The position numbers were made by a program, and so were the translations under genes. A stretch of 64,000 bases of DNA from Malaya genurostris (taxonomy: Eukaryota; Arthropoda; Insecta; Diptera; Culicidae), in the NCBI RefSeq assembly GCF_030247185.1, contig NC_080572.1:233617336-233681335 (forward strand). The letters run 5' to 3'. The stretch's first letter is position 1. Each line of letters starts with the position of its first letter. Below the pieces are notes generated by a model, which saw only the letters and a list, made by a program, of their open reading frames with translations, ran no database searches and was not told where the DNA came from. Shown here in pieces: positions 51,916 to 63,455 of this stretch.

Positions 51916-54900
51916 TCTAGAACCTTTTTGAAGCAGTTATCAGCTCAATGGCCAATTGTCTCAGGTTTTGTATCTTTTGATGGATAATTTATCACCCGCC
52001 GCAAACGATTCAATCACTGTTCTGCAGTGGAATTGTCGAAGCATCATGCCAAAACTTGATTCATTTAAAATTTTATTGCATAGTCAAAAATGTGATGTAT
52101 TTGCTTTATGCGAAACATGGCTTACTTCAAACATAGCTTTAAATTTTAATGATTTTAACATTATACGTCTCGATAGAGACTCTCCGTATGATGGAGTGCT
52201 TTTGGGAATTAAGAAATGCTATTCCTTTTATAGATTAAACATCCCTTCAACTTCTAGTATAGAAGTTGTTGCTTGCCAAATAAACAGTAAAGGCAAAGAT
52301 ATTTGCATAGCTTCGGTTTATATTCCTCCAAAAGCACAAGTTGGACAGCGACAGCTTAATGAAATGGTTGAAGCCCTTCCTGCTCCACGATTGATTCTGG
52401 GGGATTTAAATTCGCACGGAATGATGTGGGGTTCCGTTTACAATGATAGCAGATCATCTTTAATACAAAACATTTGTGACAATTTTAGCATGACGGTATT
52501 AAATATGGGTAGCATGACACGGATCCCAAGACCTCCTGCACGCCCAAGTGCATTATATCTATCTCTTTGCTCAACATCAATTCGACTAGATTGCACCTAG
52601 AAAATATTGCCTGATTTACACGGTAGCGATCATTTACCAATCATCATCTCAATTAGCAATAGCAATTGCATTGCTACTTCAGCTAGTATTCCATATGATT
52701 TGACAAAAAATATCGACTGGATTAAATACCAAAGTAGAATCTCTAGTATTTTGAATTCAATGGAAGAGCTCCCTCCACTTGAAGAATATGACTTCCTCAT
52801 TTGTTCGATTCTGGAGGCAGCAGAACAATCCCAAACTAAACGCTTTCATGGGCCAACGACTAACAGAAATCCTCCCAACCCCTGGTGGGACAAAGAGTGC
52901 TCAGTGGCTAAACTCGCAAAACAAAATGCTTGCAAGACGTTTCTAAAACGGGGAGGAGGAACTCCTCAGAATTTTGAAAAACTTATGGTTTTAGAAACCA
53001 AGTACAAGAGCATACTTCGAGCCAAAAAATGTAGCTATTGGAGAAATTTTGTCGAAGGTTTGTCAAGAGAAACCTCAGTGAGCACTCTTTGGAACACGGC
53101 CAGACGAATGAGGAATCGTAACGTGGGCAATGAGAGTGATGAATACTCGAACCGATGGATATTTGACTTTGCTAGGAAAGTTTGCCCAGATTCTGTTCCT
53201 ACGCAGAGCATTATACGGGAATCTCCTCCAAATAATGGTTTTATTAATAACCCATTTTCAATGATGGAATTTTCTATAGCACTCTTGTCTTGTAATAATA
53301 ACGCTCCTGGGTTGGACAGAATTAAATTCAACTTGGTGAAGAATCTGCCCGACCTCGCAAAAAGACGTTTGTTGGAATTGTTCAACAAGTTTCTTGAGCA
53401 AAATATTGTTCCACCTGACTGGAGACAAGTGAAAGTTATCGCCATTCAAAAGCCGGGGAAACCAGCTTCCAATCACAACTCATATAGACCCATTGCGATG
53501 TTGTCCTGCATCAGAAAATTGCTCGAAAAAATTATTCTACGACGTCTCGACACTTGGGTCGAGACGAATGGTTTGTTGTCAGATACTCAGTTTGGCTTCC
53601 GTAGAAATAAAGGGACGAATGATTGCCTTGCATTACTTTCGTCTGACATCCAAATTGCCTTCGCTCAAAAGCAACAAATGGCATCTGTATTTTTAGACAT
53701 TAAAGGAGCATTTGATTCAGTTTCCATTGATGTTCTTTCAGACAAGCTCCACCAACATGGACTCCCAGCGGTTATAAATAATTATTTGCACAACCTTTTG
53801 TCAGAGAAACGCATGCATTTTTCATATGGCGATTTGACAACATTCAGAATTAGCTACATGGGTCTCCCGCAAGGCTCATGCCTCAGTCCGCTCCTCTATA
53901 ATTTTTACGTGAATGACATTGACAGCTGTCTAGTAACCCCATGTACACTAAGACAATTGGCAGATGATGGCGTGGTTTCAGTTACTGGACCCAAAGCTAT
54001 TGATCTGCATAAACCATTGCAAGATACCTTAGATAACTTGTCCGTTTGGGCTGTTCATCTTGGTATCGAATTCTCTGCGGAGAAAACAGAGTTAGTCGTC
54101 TTTTCAAGAAAGCATGATCCCGCGCAGCTTCAGCTCCATATGATGGGAAGAATGATCCAACAGGTTTTAACTTTTAAATACCTCGGGGTGTGGTTTGATT
54201 CCAAATGCACGTGGGGAGGACACATTAGGTATCTGATAACGAAATGCCAACAAAGAGTAAATTTTCTTCGAACAATAACAGGGTCTTGGTGGGGTGCTCA
54301 TCCGCAAGATCTAATAAAATTGTATCAGACAACGATACTATCAGTGATGGAATATGGATGCGTTTGTTTTCGTTCCGCTGCAAACTCTCATATTATCAAA
54401 CTTGAGCGAATTCAGTATCGTTGTTTGCGAATTGCCATAGGCTGCATGCATTCGACACATACAATGAGTCTTGAAGTTCTGGCGGGAGTTCTTCCATTGA
54501 AAGATCGATTTTGGGAGCTTTCATCACGCCTGCTAATAAGATGTGAGGTGCTGAATCCCATGGTAATTAAGAACTTCGAACGACTAGTCGAGCTTCGATC
54601 TCAAACAAAATTCATGACAGTATATTTTAACCATATGTCACAGGAAATCAACCCTTCAAGATATATTCCTATCCGTGTCAGCATCCTAAGTGCCCCTGAC
54701 TCAACTTTATTTTTCGATACATCCATGCAGCGCGAAGTGCGTGGAATCCCGGATCATCTACGCTCGACGGAAATCCCAAAAATATTTTCAAGTAAGTTCA
54801 GGCATATTAACTCTGAGAAAATGTTTTACACGGACGGATCGCGAATTGAAGAAGCGACAGGGTTTGGTATGTTCAACAATAATGTTTCGGCCTCATTTAG

Positions 54901-56063
54901 GCTTCAAGAACCTGAATCTGTTTATATAGCAGAGCTAGCAGCAGTTCATTATAGTTTGAGTGTAATCGTCACATTATCTCCAAACCATTATTTCCTCTTC
55001 ACAGATAGTCTGAGTGCAATTGAAGCCATTCGCTCAAACATGACTGGCAAGACTGAACCGTTTTTCCTGGGCAAAATAAAACAGTGCCTGAACGACATAT
55101 TGAACAATAATTATCTAATCACTATAGTCTGGGTCCCGGCTCATTGCTCCATTCCTGGCAATGAAAGAGCCGATATTTTAGCCAAACGTGGTGCTATTGA
55201 GGGTGAAATTTATGAGCGACCGATTGCTTTCAACGAATTCTATAGCTCGTCTCGCCAAAGAACACTTGCCAGCTGGCAAGCATCTTGGGATAGAGATGAT
55301 CTGGGTCGGTGGATGCACTCAATTATTCCGAAAATATCGACAAAGGCATGGTTCAGGGGACTGGATGTGAGTAGGGATTTCATTCGTGTGATGTCCAGAC
55401 TCATGTCCAATCACTACACGTTAGATGCACATCTTCTTCGAATTGGGCTCTCCGAGACTAATCATTGTTCTTGCGGAGAAGGTTATCGGGATATTGTTCA
55501 TGTCGTTTGGACATGCGTGGAGTATCGTGATGTCAGATCTCAACTAATAAATTCTTTGCGTACCCAAGGTAGACTATCCAATATCCCAGTTCGAGACATT
55601 CTTGCTTGTCGTGACCTTTCATACATGAAACTTATTTATCATTTCATAAAGAAAATTGGAGTTTCAATTTAATAAAGGCCCCTTTTAAGGCTTAGTTCTG
55701 ATCCCAGCTGCGTCCATGAGTTCAACCAATAGCTAAATTAGAATAGAAATTATGTAATGATACAAACAAACTCGAAACAGTTTATGAAATTATCAACAAA
55801 ATGTCTGAAAATAACAGCTTATTTTATAATTTATAGAAGTTAATCGTTTGGTTCAAATAATATTTCCGAGTAGATTTCATAATTAATGACGAGTTACCTA
55901 AGATGATATTTAAGCTATAAGAGAATAGGTTTTAATAAATTCAAAACGTTGTGACTATGTTAGAATTAAATTAGGATAAGAATATTATGTAAAAGTGATG
56001 CTACGGCGAAGAAAAACTTATGTAAACTGCCTTAAGAAATAAACGTATTTATGAAAAAAAAAA
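51916..56063 (+). mobile_element. I-clade non-LTR retrotransposon, copy B (5'-truncated, longer)
   Basis: Flanked by a direct 13-bp repeat 'aatttctgaacaa' (51903-51915 and 56064-56076; the outermost a's overlap the poly-A). It contains the end of the inter-ORF region, all of ORF2, a 3' UTR of about 390 nt and poly-A. ORF1 is missing, so the copy is 5'-truncated. It is nearly identical to copy A from 52656 onward, including the 3' UTR, with scattered single-base differences. Confidence 0.92.
51980..55672 (+). pseudogene. I-clade ORF2 (endonuclease, RT, RNase H) with one in-frame stop
   Basis: First ATG at 51980 (MDNLSPAANDSITVLQWN). Endonuclease residues are visible: N in QWNCRS, E in LCETWL, D/N in LGDLNSH and the later GSDHLPIII. 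A single TAG at 52598-52600 (codon 207) lies where W is expected in related proteins (T-W-K), between SIRLDCT and KILPDLHGSDH, in an otherwise continuous frame. RT active site LADDGVV at codons 661-663; RNase H YTDGS with D952, then E, D and the PAHCSIPGNERAD block. The C-terminal finger reads CSCGEGYRDIVHVVWTC. With the stop ignored the frame is 1230 codons. It is inactive as it stands unless the stop is read through. Confidence 0.9.
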
Positions 56064-56159
56064 AATTTCTGAACAACGTTGTACGCATACAACGATGAGG
56101 TGACAGACATGTTTTGCGCACAGAAAAAACGTACTGTGAAACAAAACAACTCAAAATTG

Positions 56160-57540
56160 TGGAATACAGGATTTTTTCCAAAATTGTTTCAATGTAATTA
56201 TCATTAGGGAATGTTAGGTGTTCATAATTTTGATGTTCTACCATAACATTCACTGATAAAAATATAAAACAAGTATAAATATAAAATGGAGGGAATATGA
56301 AAGGCTTTTAGAACTAATTTTCGGAACACGAGAACTATTTTTCATGAAACGACCCTGATTTCTACCAAAAAGGTGATTAATTATTAAATTTTGTTTGTTA
56401 ATCTTGCCGACTTTTGCCTAATCCGCATAAATTTCAAGGTGTTCAGTCATAATTCCTTTTTCACCCGCATATTCACGATAAAAACAAGAGCGCAAAAACG
56501 ATTAACATTGAGTCTCAAAATAGTAAATAAATCTAAGATATGTATGTAACCATCAGAAACGGCATGGAACACACATATTTCAGAAAAATTATATCAACGT
56601 AACAGTTTATTCATCACGATATTTCCATAAAAAGGATTATGTTCATCATAAAGCTGAATTTAAAACCTTCTTGAATTTTAAATCATTCCGAAATAGATTT
56701 GACATAGGTTTGCTTCATAAATCTTATGAAAAATGGTCTACTAGACTGGAATATAATCTAACAATGGTTTTATTAGAATTTTGAGGAGTTTAAAGTTGTT
56801 ATGCTATATTTATTAAGTAAAGACTGAAAACTACTACAAGTATTTCTTAAAATGAATATGTAACTTGGTACGTGTTCTGCTTCAATTTCCTCACACTGAA
56901 AGACATGATTCGCTGTTCTCTATTCATACCCAAAAGAAGACTTTTTCTAAACAATTTAATAACAAATTTTCTTTCCACCCAACGGCGTTCAACCCCATGA
57001 TAAAAGACAAAGTAATAAGAAGATTTAGAGTTTCAGGAAGTGAATATAGGAAACCAATGTGATGAATGGAATTTCGACAGGTCACCAATAAACAGGATGA
57101 TAACACAATTGGTTTATTGATGCATTGGATATTTATCGTTTATTATTTATTTACCACATGTGCATTCAAAATATGAATCATTATGTTTTTAAATCCATTT
57201 CAACAATAAATGTACTTGTTATTGAATAGAAAACAATTACTCAATAGTGCTGATTTTCTGTACAAATATGAAAAAATTGTTTTCCTTATTTATATTTCAA
57301 AACTTCACCATATGTATGAACATTTCTTGGTTTGACTGCTTTTTGAAAATATGCTAAAAAGTATATAAGTTTTATGCTGCTTGTTGGCATTTTACCAAGA
57401 TTTTTTTTTAAATAAAACAAAGATTGTTTATTATTTGATACTCAGAAGAAGGACATATTGTTTCATGAGTTCACCATCGCTCGTCAATGGCGCTGGTAGC
57501 AGTAAACAGTGATGTGATTTTGAACAGTACAACGATAAAT
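56160..57540 (+). repeat. dispersed repeat R6, copy 2 (downstream of I copy B)
   Basis: Same family as 50810-51535, with additional segments at about 56450-56690 and 56725-57150. Ends at the shared 'cagtaaacagtgatgt...acagtacaacgat' word near 57535. Non-coding. Confidence 0.7.
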
Positions 57541-58549
57541 GACCGTAGTACGGAAATCACCGTTGTATCATGATGCTCGCGTGATACCACCGTGATTCAG
57601 GGTGACATACATGTGATTTCATGGTGTACAGTGGTTCCGATATCCGATGTCTGTCATAGGCATAAAACTGTCACCATAACTGCTTAAAGACAGCACGAAG
57701 AAAGCAAAAATGAAAATAGTTGTATTAACAAGTTTATTAGTCAAAAACTCATGAGAAGTGTCAAAGCAACACAATTCATTAGAAAGGATAGTCTAGCTGA
57801 AACTACTTGCAAATTGTGTTGATGTTTTTTTACATGTGTTATTATATATACATGTTTAAATTTTTAAACCGATATCGAAAAATGCCGTAAACTCTTAGTG
57901 GAAAGTGGTTTTTGTGCAGAATTTGTGCACAATTGATATGAATATAAATAATGTTTTTCAAGTGGAATAGTGAAATGAGTTTCGTGTGCTGCACTCTAAT
58001 TATATAGGTATGTCGAACAAAATTCGTTGTACCTTCCAACATGACAATAGTGCAGCTGGTTATGGTTTATTCAGCAGAAAGTTGCATCGAAACAAGAAGA
58101 AAGGTATTGAGCAGTTGCTTTTTTCTGTAGCTCCTAGTCGTTTTCGCTCGGGCTACGTCATCCGGAGTACTAATTGTATTCGGTGTTTGCTGTCGGTGTG
58201 CAAAAAGTTTTCAGTGAGAGAGTCACTGTCGCACAATTGAATGAAGAAAATAGTGATTTCGTCGTGTATCGTCTACTGCTCTGATATTATAATATACAAA
58301 AAAAAAAACAAAGTGATATAAAAACAACCAAATGATAATCCCACATGGCATTCACTTAAACATGAGTTTGTTGTAATTCGGTAATAATTGATTTCTAATA
58401 CCTAGTTGAAACAGAGCAAAATTACACGAAATCATAAATGTAGTGTTAAAGATCAATATTTTAATTTACCCCATATCAGTAGAAATATTATATTATATAT
58501 ATTATTTATACTAAAATCATCTGTCTACATAAGTTAAAATAAAAAAAAA
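57541..58549. other. gene-free AT-rich region
   Basis: The frame 57986-58240 (84 codons) is not recognised. 57600-57660 repeats 'acatgtgattt' words also seen near 51888. No gene is supported. Confidence 0.35.
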
Positions 58550-60128
58550 CGTGCTTAATTCACCTAGCAGTGAGATGATACCTTTTTTTTTTATCAATCC
58601 GCATGTGTTTTATGCATGAACATTCTTTGGTGTTTCAGTTTCCATGCCATTATTATAATGTCCGTCGTTTTAAGTGGTAATTTGAGATTTTAATCACGCA
58701 TTACTTTGTAATGTCGAAACTGCCAATCGGATCGAATTTGAATCCAAAAGTCTAACAATCGATGAAACATTCCATGATATGTCGAAGTAATTTCCACTTT
58801 AGAGTTTAGGGCAATTTAAGGTACTTCCAGAGCCGGTATTCAGGAACCAGCATAATCCAAACCGATTCGTATGGCCATGGGTGCTTCCGAAACGAAAACT
58901 GAATACAACCAAAAATGAAAAAAGTTTATTTGGTTATCGACTATCCAAATCTGCTAACCCGATAAATCTGATTAATTTATGTGAAATAGACATTTTTATA
59001 CTAATCACCCTGTATCTCCGAAACCGGAAGTTGGATCTGACTGAAAAACAAGATGTTTTATAGAATCTTAAAACTTTTCATTTGAATCTTAGATGATTCT
59101 TAGATTTCGTTTGAATTATTAGATCGGTTCAGCCATCTACGAGAAAAATGAGTTACACAGTTTTAATTTCGTTTCACATATCATCCTGTAGTTCCGGAAC
59201 CAGAGGTCGGAACCAAACATAATTCAGGAACCTTGTTTGGGTGTATACCACTTTTCATATGAATCTGAGTTTGTAGAAAACGGTAGAGTCGTATCCGAAA
59301 AAATGAAATTATTTGTCACACACGCATTTGCTGATATCGACGAACTGATTCGAATGGTATATGGGTGTTATGTTCTTCTAGCATTTATTGCTGCACGTAG
59401 TTCAAAACAATATAATTATGGAATTGCTTTCAACTCGAAAATGCTGGCATCATCTGATTCACATAACATATGGCACATTCGAACGATTATGTTGCCAAAA
59501 ACGAACCGTGCTAAAATCGGTCCGAGGCAAAATATCATGCTGTACACAGTCTTTTGGGTACTTAGAAACAAATGTATATAACAGTATAAAACATCGTGTT
59601 TTATGTTGCCCTTAAGCATTTCTTTGCCAGACAGCGCTCAAAACTTCTACTGCTGGAATAGCGGAAAAAGTCGGTAGCACAAAAATTTCGATATCTCCGT
59701 TAAAAATAAACGGATTTTGACAATCTATGGCTTGTTTGATAGGTATTACCGTGCGGAATCTAGGTCTAAAAATATATTCTGTTTTCAAGGTCAATTGTGA
59801 CAGGTACTGAATTTTGACATAAAACTTCGTATAACTCAGAAAGTAAACATCCGATCTCAAAACCATTCAATAGCGTTCTGGGTGACGGGAAGACTCTTCT
59901 TTTGCGACTAGTTTTATCAAAATCGGTCCAGCCATCTCTGAGATCTCGACCTCTTAGTTGACAACACACATACAGACACACACATACACACACACACGGA
60001 TATTTGCTCAGTTCGTCGAGCTGAATCGATTGGTATATGACATTCGGCCCTCGGGCCTCGGAAAATTTTTCTAAAGTTTGAGTGAATTCTATACCTATTT
60101 TTTATATTTATAAAAAAGGTAAAAATGT
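58550..60128 (+). repeat. repeat family U, long copy
   Basis: Begins 'gcttaattcacctagcagtg' (left border variant) and ends with 'aaaaaaggtaaaaatg'. It contains repeated 'ggttcagccatct', 'tccgaaaccggaagttgg' and 'gttccggaaccagaggtcgg' words, a CA tract (59960-59998) and 'cgtcgagctgaatcgattgg' near the right end. About 1.58 kb. The open frames at 59237-59581 and elsewhere inside are chance readings of this repeat. Confidence 0.6.
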
Positions 60129-60592
60129 TGATATCAATAACGAATTTAAATTTTTTATTAATTTTTATAACTAAATCTAATACCAAAATCAACGAAAATT
60201 ATTACTAAAATCAACTAATAATATGAGTTGAAATCAACAAAAATATTTTTGAATTTAGGAACAGCTACTTTTGAATTCAACCATTCATATTTGTTGAAAA
60301 CAATATCTTATTTTGCTAAGTCAACTAGTTGAATAAAAATGGAGTGTAAATTTGCTTTGAAATGACAGTACGTTGCATTGGTCGATTTAACTGAAAATTT
60401 TCCATTTCAACTACTGTTCTAGCATTTTTAAAGGATCTATCCAAAATAGCAATATCAAGATTTTTTTAGTTGTCCGTAAAAATAACTGATTTTAGTAAAT
60501 CATCTAATTTTTTCTGCTAAAATGCTTATTTCGGTTTGCTAAAATGCTGATTTCCACTTTACTTTAGCAGCAATTTTTAGGCGTTAAGCCTT
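60129..60592. other. AT-rich spacer with 'gttgaaatcaac'-like words
   Basis: Repeated 'aaaatcaac' and 'agttgaa' words on both strands (60130-60560) suggest a decayed repeat; nothing coding. Confidence 0.35.
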
Positions 60593-60880
60593 TTTAATTA
60601 CATTGACATGAACTGTCCGAAAATACATTACTCGCAGATAAAATCAAAACATTCATACTGTAGGAATATCTGTTCAGTAGATGGAAAACTTGTTTTATAA
60701 TTAACTCTTATGTTCTTCTGCATACTTTTACTTATATGAAATGGCCACTGACATAAATGACGTTCATTTGCCTTTGAAATTTTTTAATATGAAACGGATT
60801 TTTGTTTTGCTTCTTGCTGTCTCGTTCTCCGCGCAGTGACAGCATTTGAATACAGCAATTTCGTTTCTCTGAATGGATAT
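60593..60880 (-). repeat. dispersed repeat R2, copy 2 (inverted, without the MITE)
   Basis: Reverse complement of the sequence flanking the TA-type MITE at 16934-17216. It runs continuously across the insertion point, so it shows the pre-insertion structure. Non-coding. Confidence 0.7.
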
Positions 60881-62422
60881 GGTTATGACAAAATCAACGG
60901 GTATGCTAGTTAAATCAACAACATTTTAGTTGAAACAGCCAGGGCGTGAAACAACAATTGCAATATTGTAATTTTGTGATTTGCGGGTTCTCCGTGTCCA
61001 AACTTGACACCTAAGATTTAAGTAAATCAGTTATAACTTCAAATCGTTTAATAGTGCTTTGCGTGGTACTTGCTGTCTATCAGTAACCTTCCTCTGATAT
61101 GTTTCTTTTGAGACTGAAGCTATAGAAATAAATTTGCTTATATCATTATTTATGGCTTGGTATATTCAAAACGAAACTTATGAATATTTCCAATCAAAAG
61201 GTGAAACAACAAAAATTAATAAAAAAATAATTGAGCTGTATGTGTTCAAAACCTGACCACATTTCTATGTTTACCTTTACTAGAATTTCTAATTTGCACC
61301 CATGCATAGAAAACAAAGATTTGTTTCACATCAAAAAATTCTATCTTTTAGCCCTTCTCATCAAAAGAGGCGTATTCATGATAGGTATACTGAAAACATC
61401 AATCGATTTACGTCTTGGGATTGCATATCGCATCACATGCGACCACATCCCAAATGCTAATAAAAACCCATTGTGCTTCAGTGCGGCTCAAGGTGTCGAA
61501 AATCCATACCATAATGGTCTACTGAATATTTAAATCTGGGACAGCCCTAATTTGGAAGTGATTGAATTGGCCCCGCTCGGAAGCAACGGAACCCGGTGCT
61601 TCGGGCAGTCAAGCTTGGTGCCAATGTAAATGTTGACTCTCGCGAACGGGATTTTGCCAACTCGGCTCGGTAGCCATCATCATCATCCCTCCCACTTCAT
61701 GATGCGCAACAATTTGATGCTTGAAATACCAAGCATCTCCGGCATCCTTTCAGCTGTTCCAATGTGAAAATATTTACACAACCCCACTGTCGACAGTTGA
61801 CTTATTGCCATTCCGGCGGGTACACACAGTCAACCGATACTGCCGAGGGGTTTCACGAGTTCCCCGAAATGTGCTGATAGACCTCTACCGATGAAGCAGT
61901 ATTTCATCGAGTATTTCCACATTAGGCATTCTCCGGGAACAGGATAAAGTCTTGATAGGATTGGAAGAAAGCTCAGATCTACTTATTTGTATTTTGCTTC
62001 GTTCGGTTCGATGAACAGGATGCCTTACATCTGTTGGCGATAAACGAATCGTTTCGCTCGATAAATAGCATGTTTAACAGTAAGAGATATTGTTGCGAGT
62101 GGCGTTTGTGGTAAGTAAATAATTTGATTGAATAATGTTATACGTGCTCGAAATCGTTTAAATCATGCCAATCAGAAGAATTACTTCGCATTCATTAATT
62201 TGAAAAACACGGTCTATATATCATGTCAATAATATTCAAGATAAGAACTGAAATGATGCCACTCGTTAACATCAACGGATGTAACTGTTTAGGCAAACTA
62301 CTTCTCGAAAGAAGGCAGTACTTGTGCTGTCACCGGATATATGTAATGGTACGCACGTGTGTTCCCAGACTAAGCCCCTCGCATTAACATGCTGACCTGG
62401 ATTTATGTCTGCTTCCTCTCAG
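60881..62422. other. single-copy-looking region upstream of a candidate exon
   Basis: From about 61550 the G/C content rises and the repeat words seen elsewhere disappear. Includes 'gccatcatcatcatcc' at about 61671. The frame 61231-61533 (100 codons) is not recognised. This may be intron or regulatory DNA of the gene containing the 62423-62543 exon; that is inference. Confidence 0.3.
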
Positions 62423-62543
62423 AAAACTTCTCCAGTGTTGGGGCTGAAGACGTGCCAGAACCAGTCCATTCTTACATCACCGACCGTCAACTTCTGACGG
62501 ACAGAGGACAGAGGGAAGAACCGGATGCGGAACAAGCGGAAAA
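62423..62543 (+). CDS. candidate internal exon of an unidentified host gene
   Basis: Preceded by a good acceptor ('tctgcttcctctcag', ending 62422) and followed by a good donor ('gtaagtaaat', from 62544). The 121-nt segment is open in one frame, starting after two bases: NFSSVGAEDVPEPVHSYITD, then RQLLTDRGQREEPDAEQAE. The peptide is acidic and hydrophilic, and the segment is richer in G/C than its surroundings. I do not recognise the protein. No partner exons could be found within the window. It remains a sequence-based guess. Confidence 0.35.
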
Positions 62544-63455
62544 GTAAGTAAATGCTATTCTTCAACCGCCACTGCAGATGTACTAAATCCTAACAACGAC
62601 TGGTCTTGTAGGCCTGCCGCTGATGGCACTGGGAACTCATAAATAGTCATTACGCAATTCGCATTCCTCACGTCGCGTCGCGTCACTTGGAATCGGGGGA
62701 AATTTTCGCGGACATACATACAGACACACATACAGACATACATACAAACATGAAAAGTAAAACACACGCACGCTACCATTCGGATTGGCACGTAGCGAAA
62801 GGAAGGAACTCGTGAAGGACTACCGACCGATGGCGCTGATGCCGACAATAATTAGCACCTACGGTACGGGACGACATCTAGCATCATCAGGCCAACGGAC
62901 AAAGGGGCTATTTGTTGTCATTTTGTGGCTTAACGATGTTGAAGGGGTTGTTGATGTTCAGGATAGGAGGAAAATAAATGAAAGAAATGAAGGAAGTTAG
63001 CCCATTTTTCTATGTACGAAAAGCAATATGCTATAGGAAAAGTTAGAACAACTATTCACTATGGCCCGGTTTGATGAAGCTTTGATATAACATTGTGTTT
63101 GGACGAGTAAGTATTTGAAGCTGTAGTGCGTAGCTTTTTAAAGAATAATACGATGGTAAAAGGTATTACATAATGCAAATGGACATAGCGTGGCGGAAAA
63201 AACTATATCCTTTCCTTTCACAGCCCTTCCGGGTTCAATTTACAACCATGCACGTACTGTACATACATAGGATAATGAACAGTAATGGGTTGCAGGACTT
63301 ATCAAAGCATTTAATGGGTCTGTGAAGGTTTGGTTAGATTTGGCTACCGACCACCGAGGAGGATTTTCTTCGAGAAGGATCTCAACCCACCCCATTTCCC
63401 TCAAATGTCGTCCGACCGTGAAATGTTGACCAGTTGTTGGGAGGATGGATCACTT
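62544..63455. other. gene-free region with a short ACAT/ACAG microsatellite
   Basis: A 'acatacatacagacacac' type tract lies at 62711-62751. The minus frame 62555-62848 runs across it and is not credible as a protein. 62770-63000 is G/C-richer and single-copy-looking. Confidence 0.4.

Noticed and set aside
62555..62848. 97-codon minus-strand frame
   Set aside because: It runs through an ACAT/ACAG microsatellite (Cys/Met/Tyr/Val repeats) and over the candidate exon's donor side; not credible.
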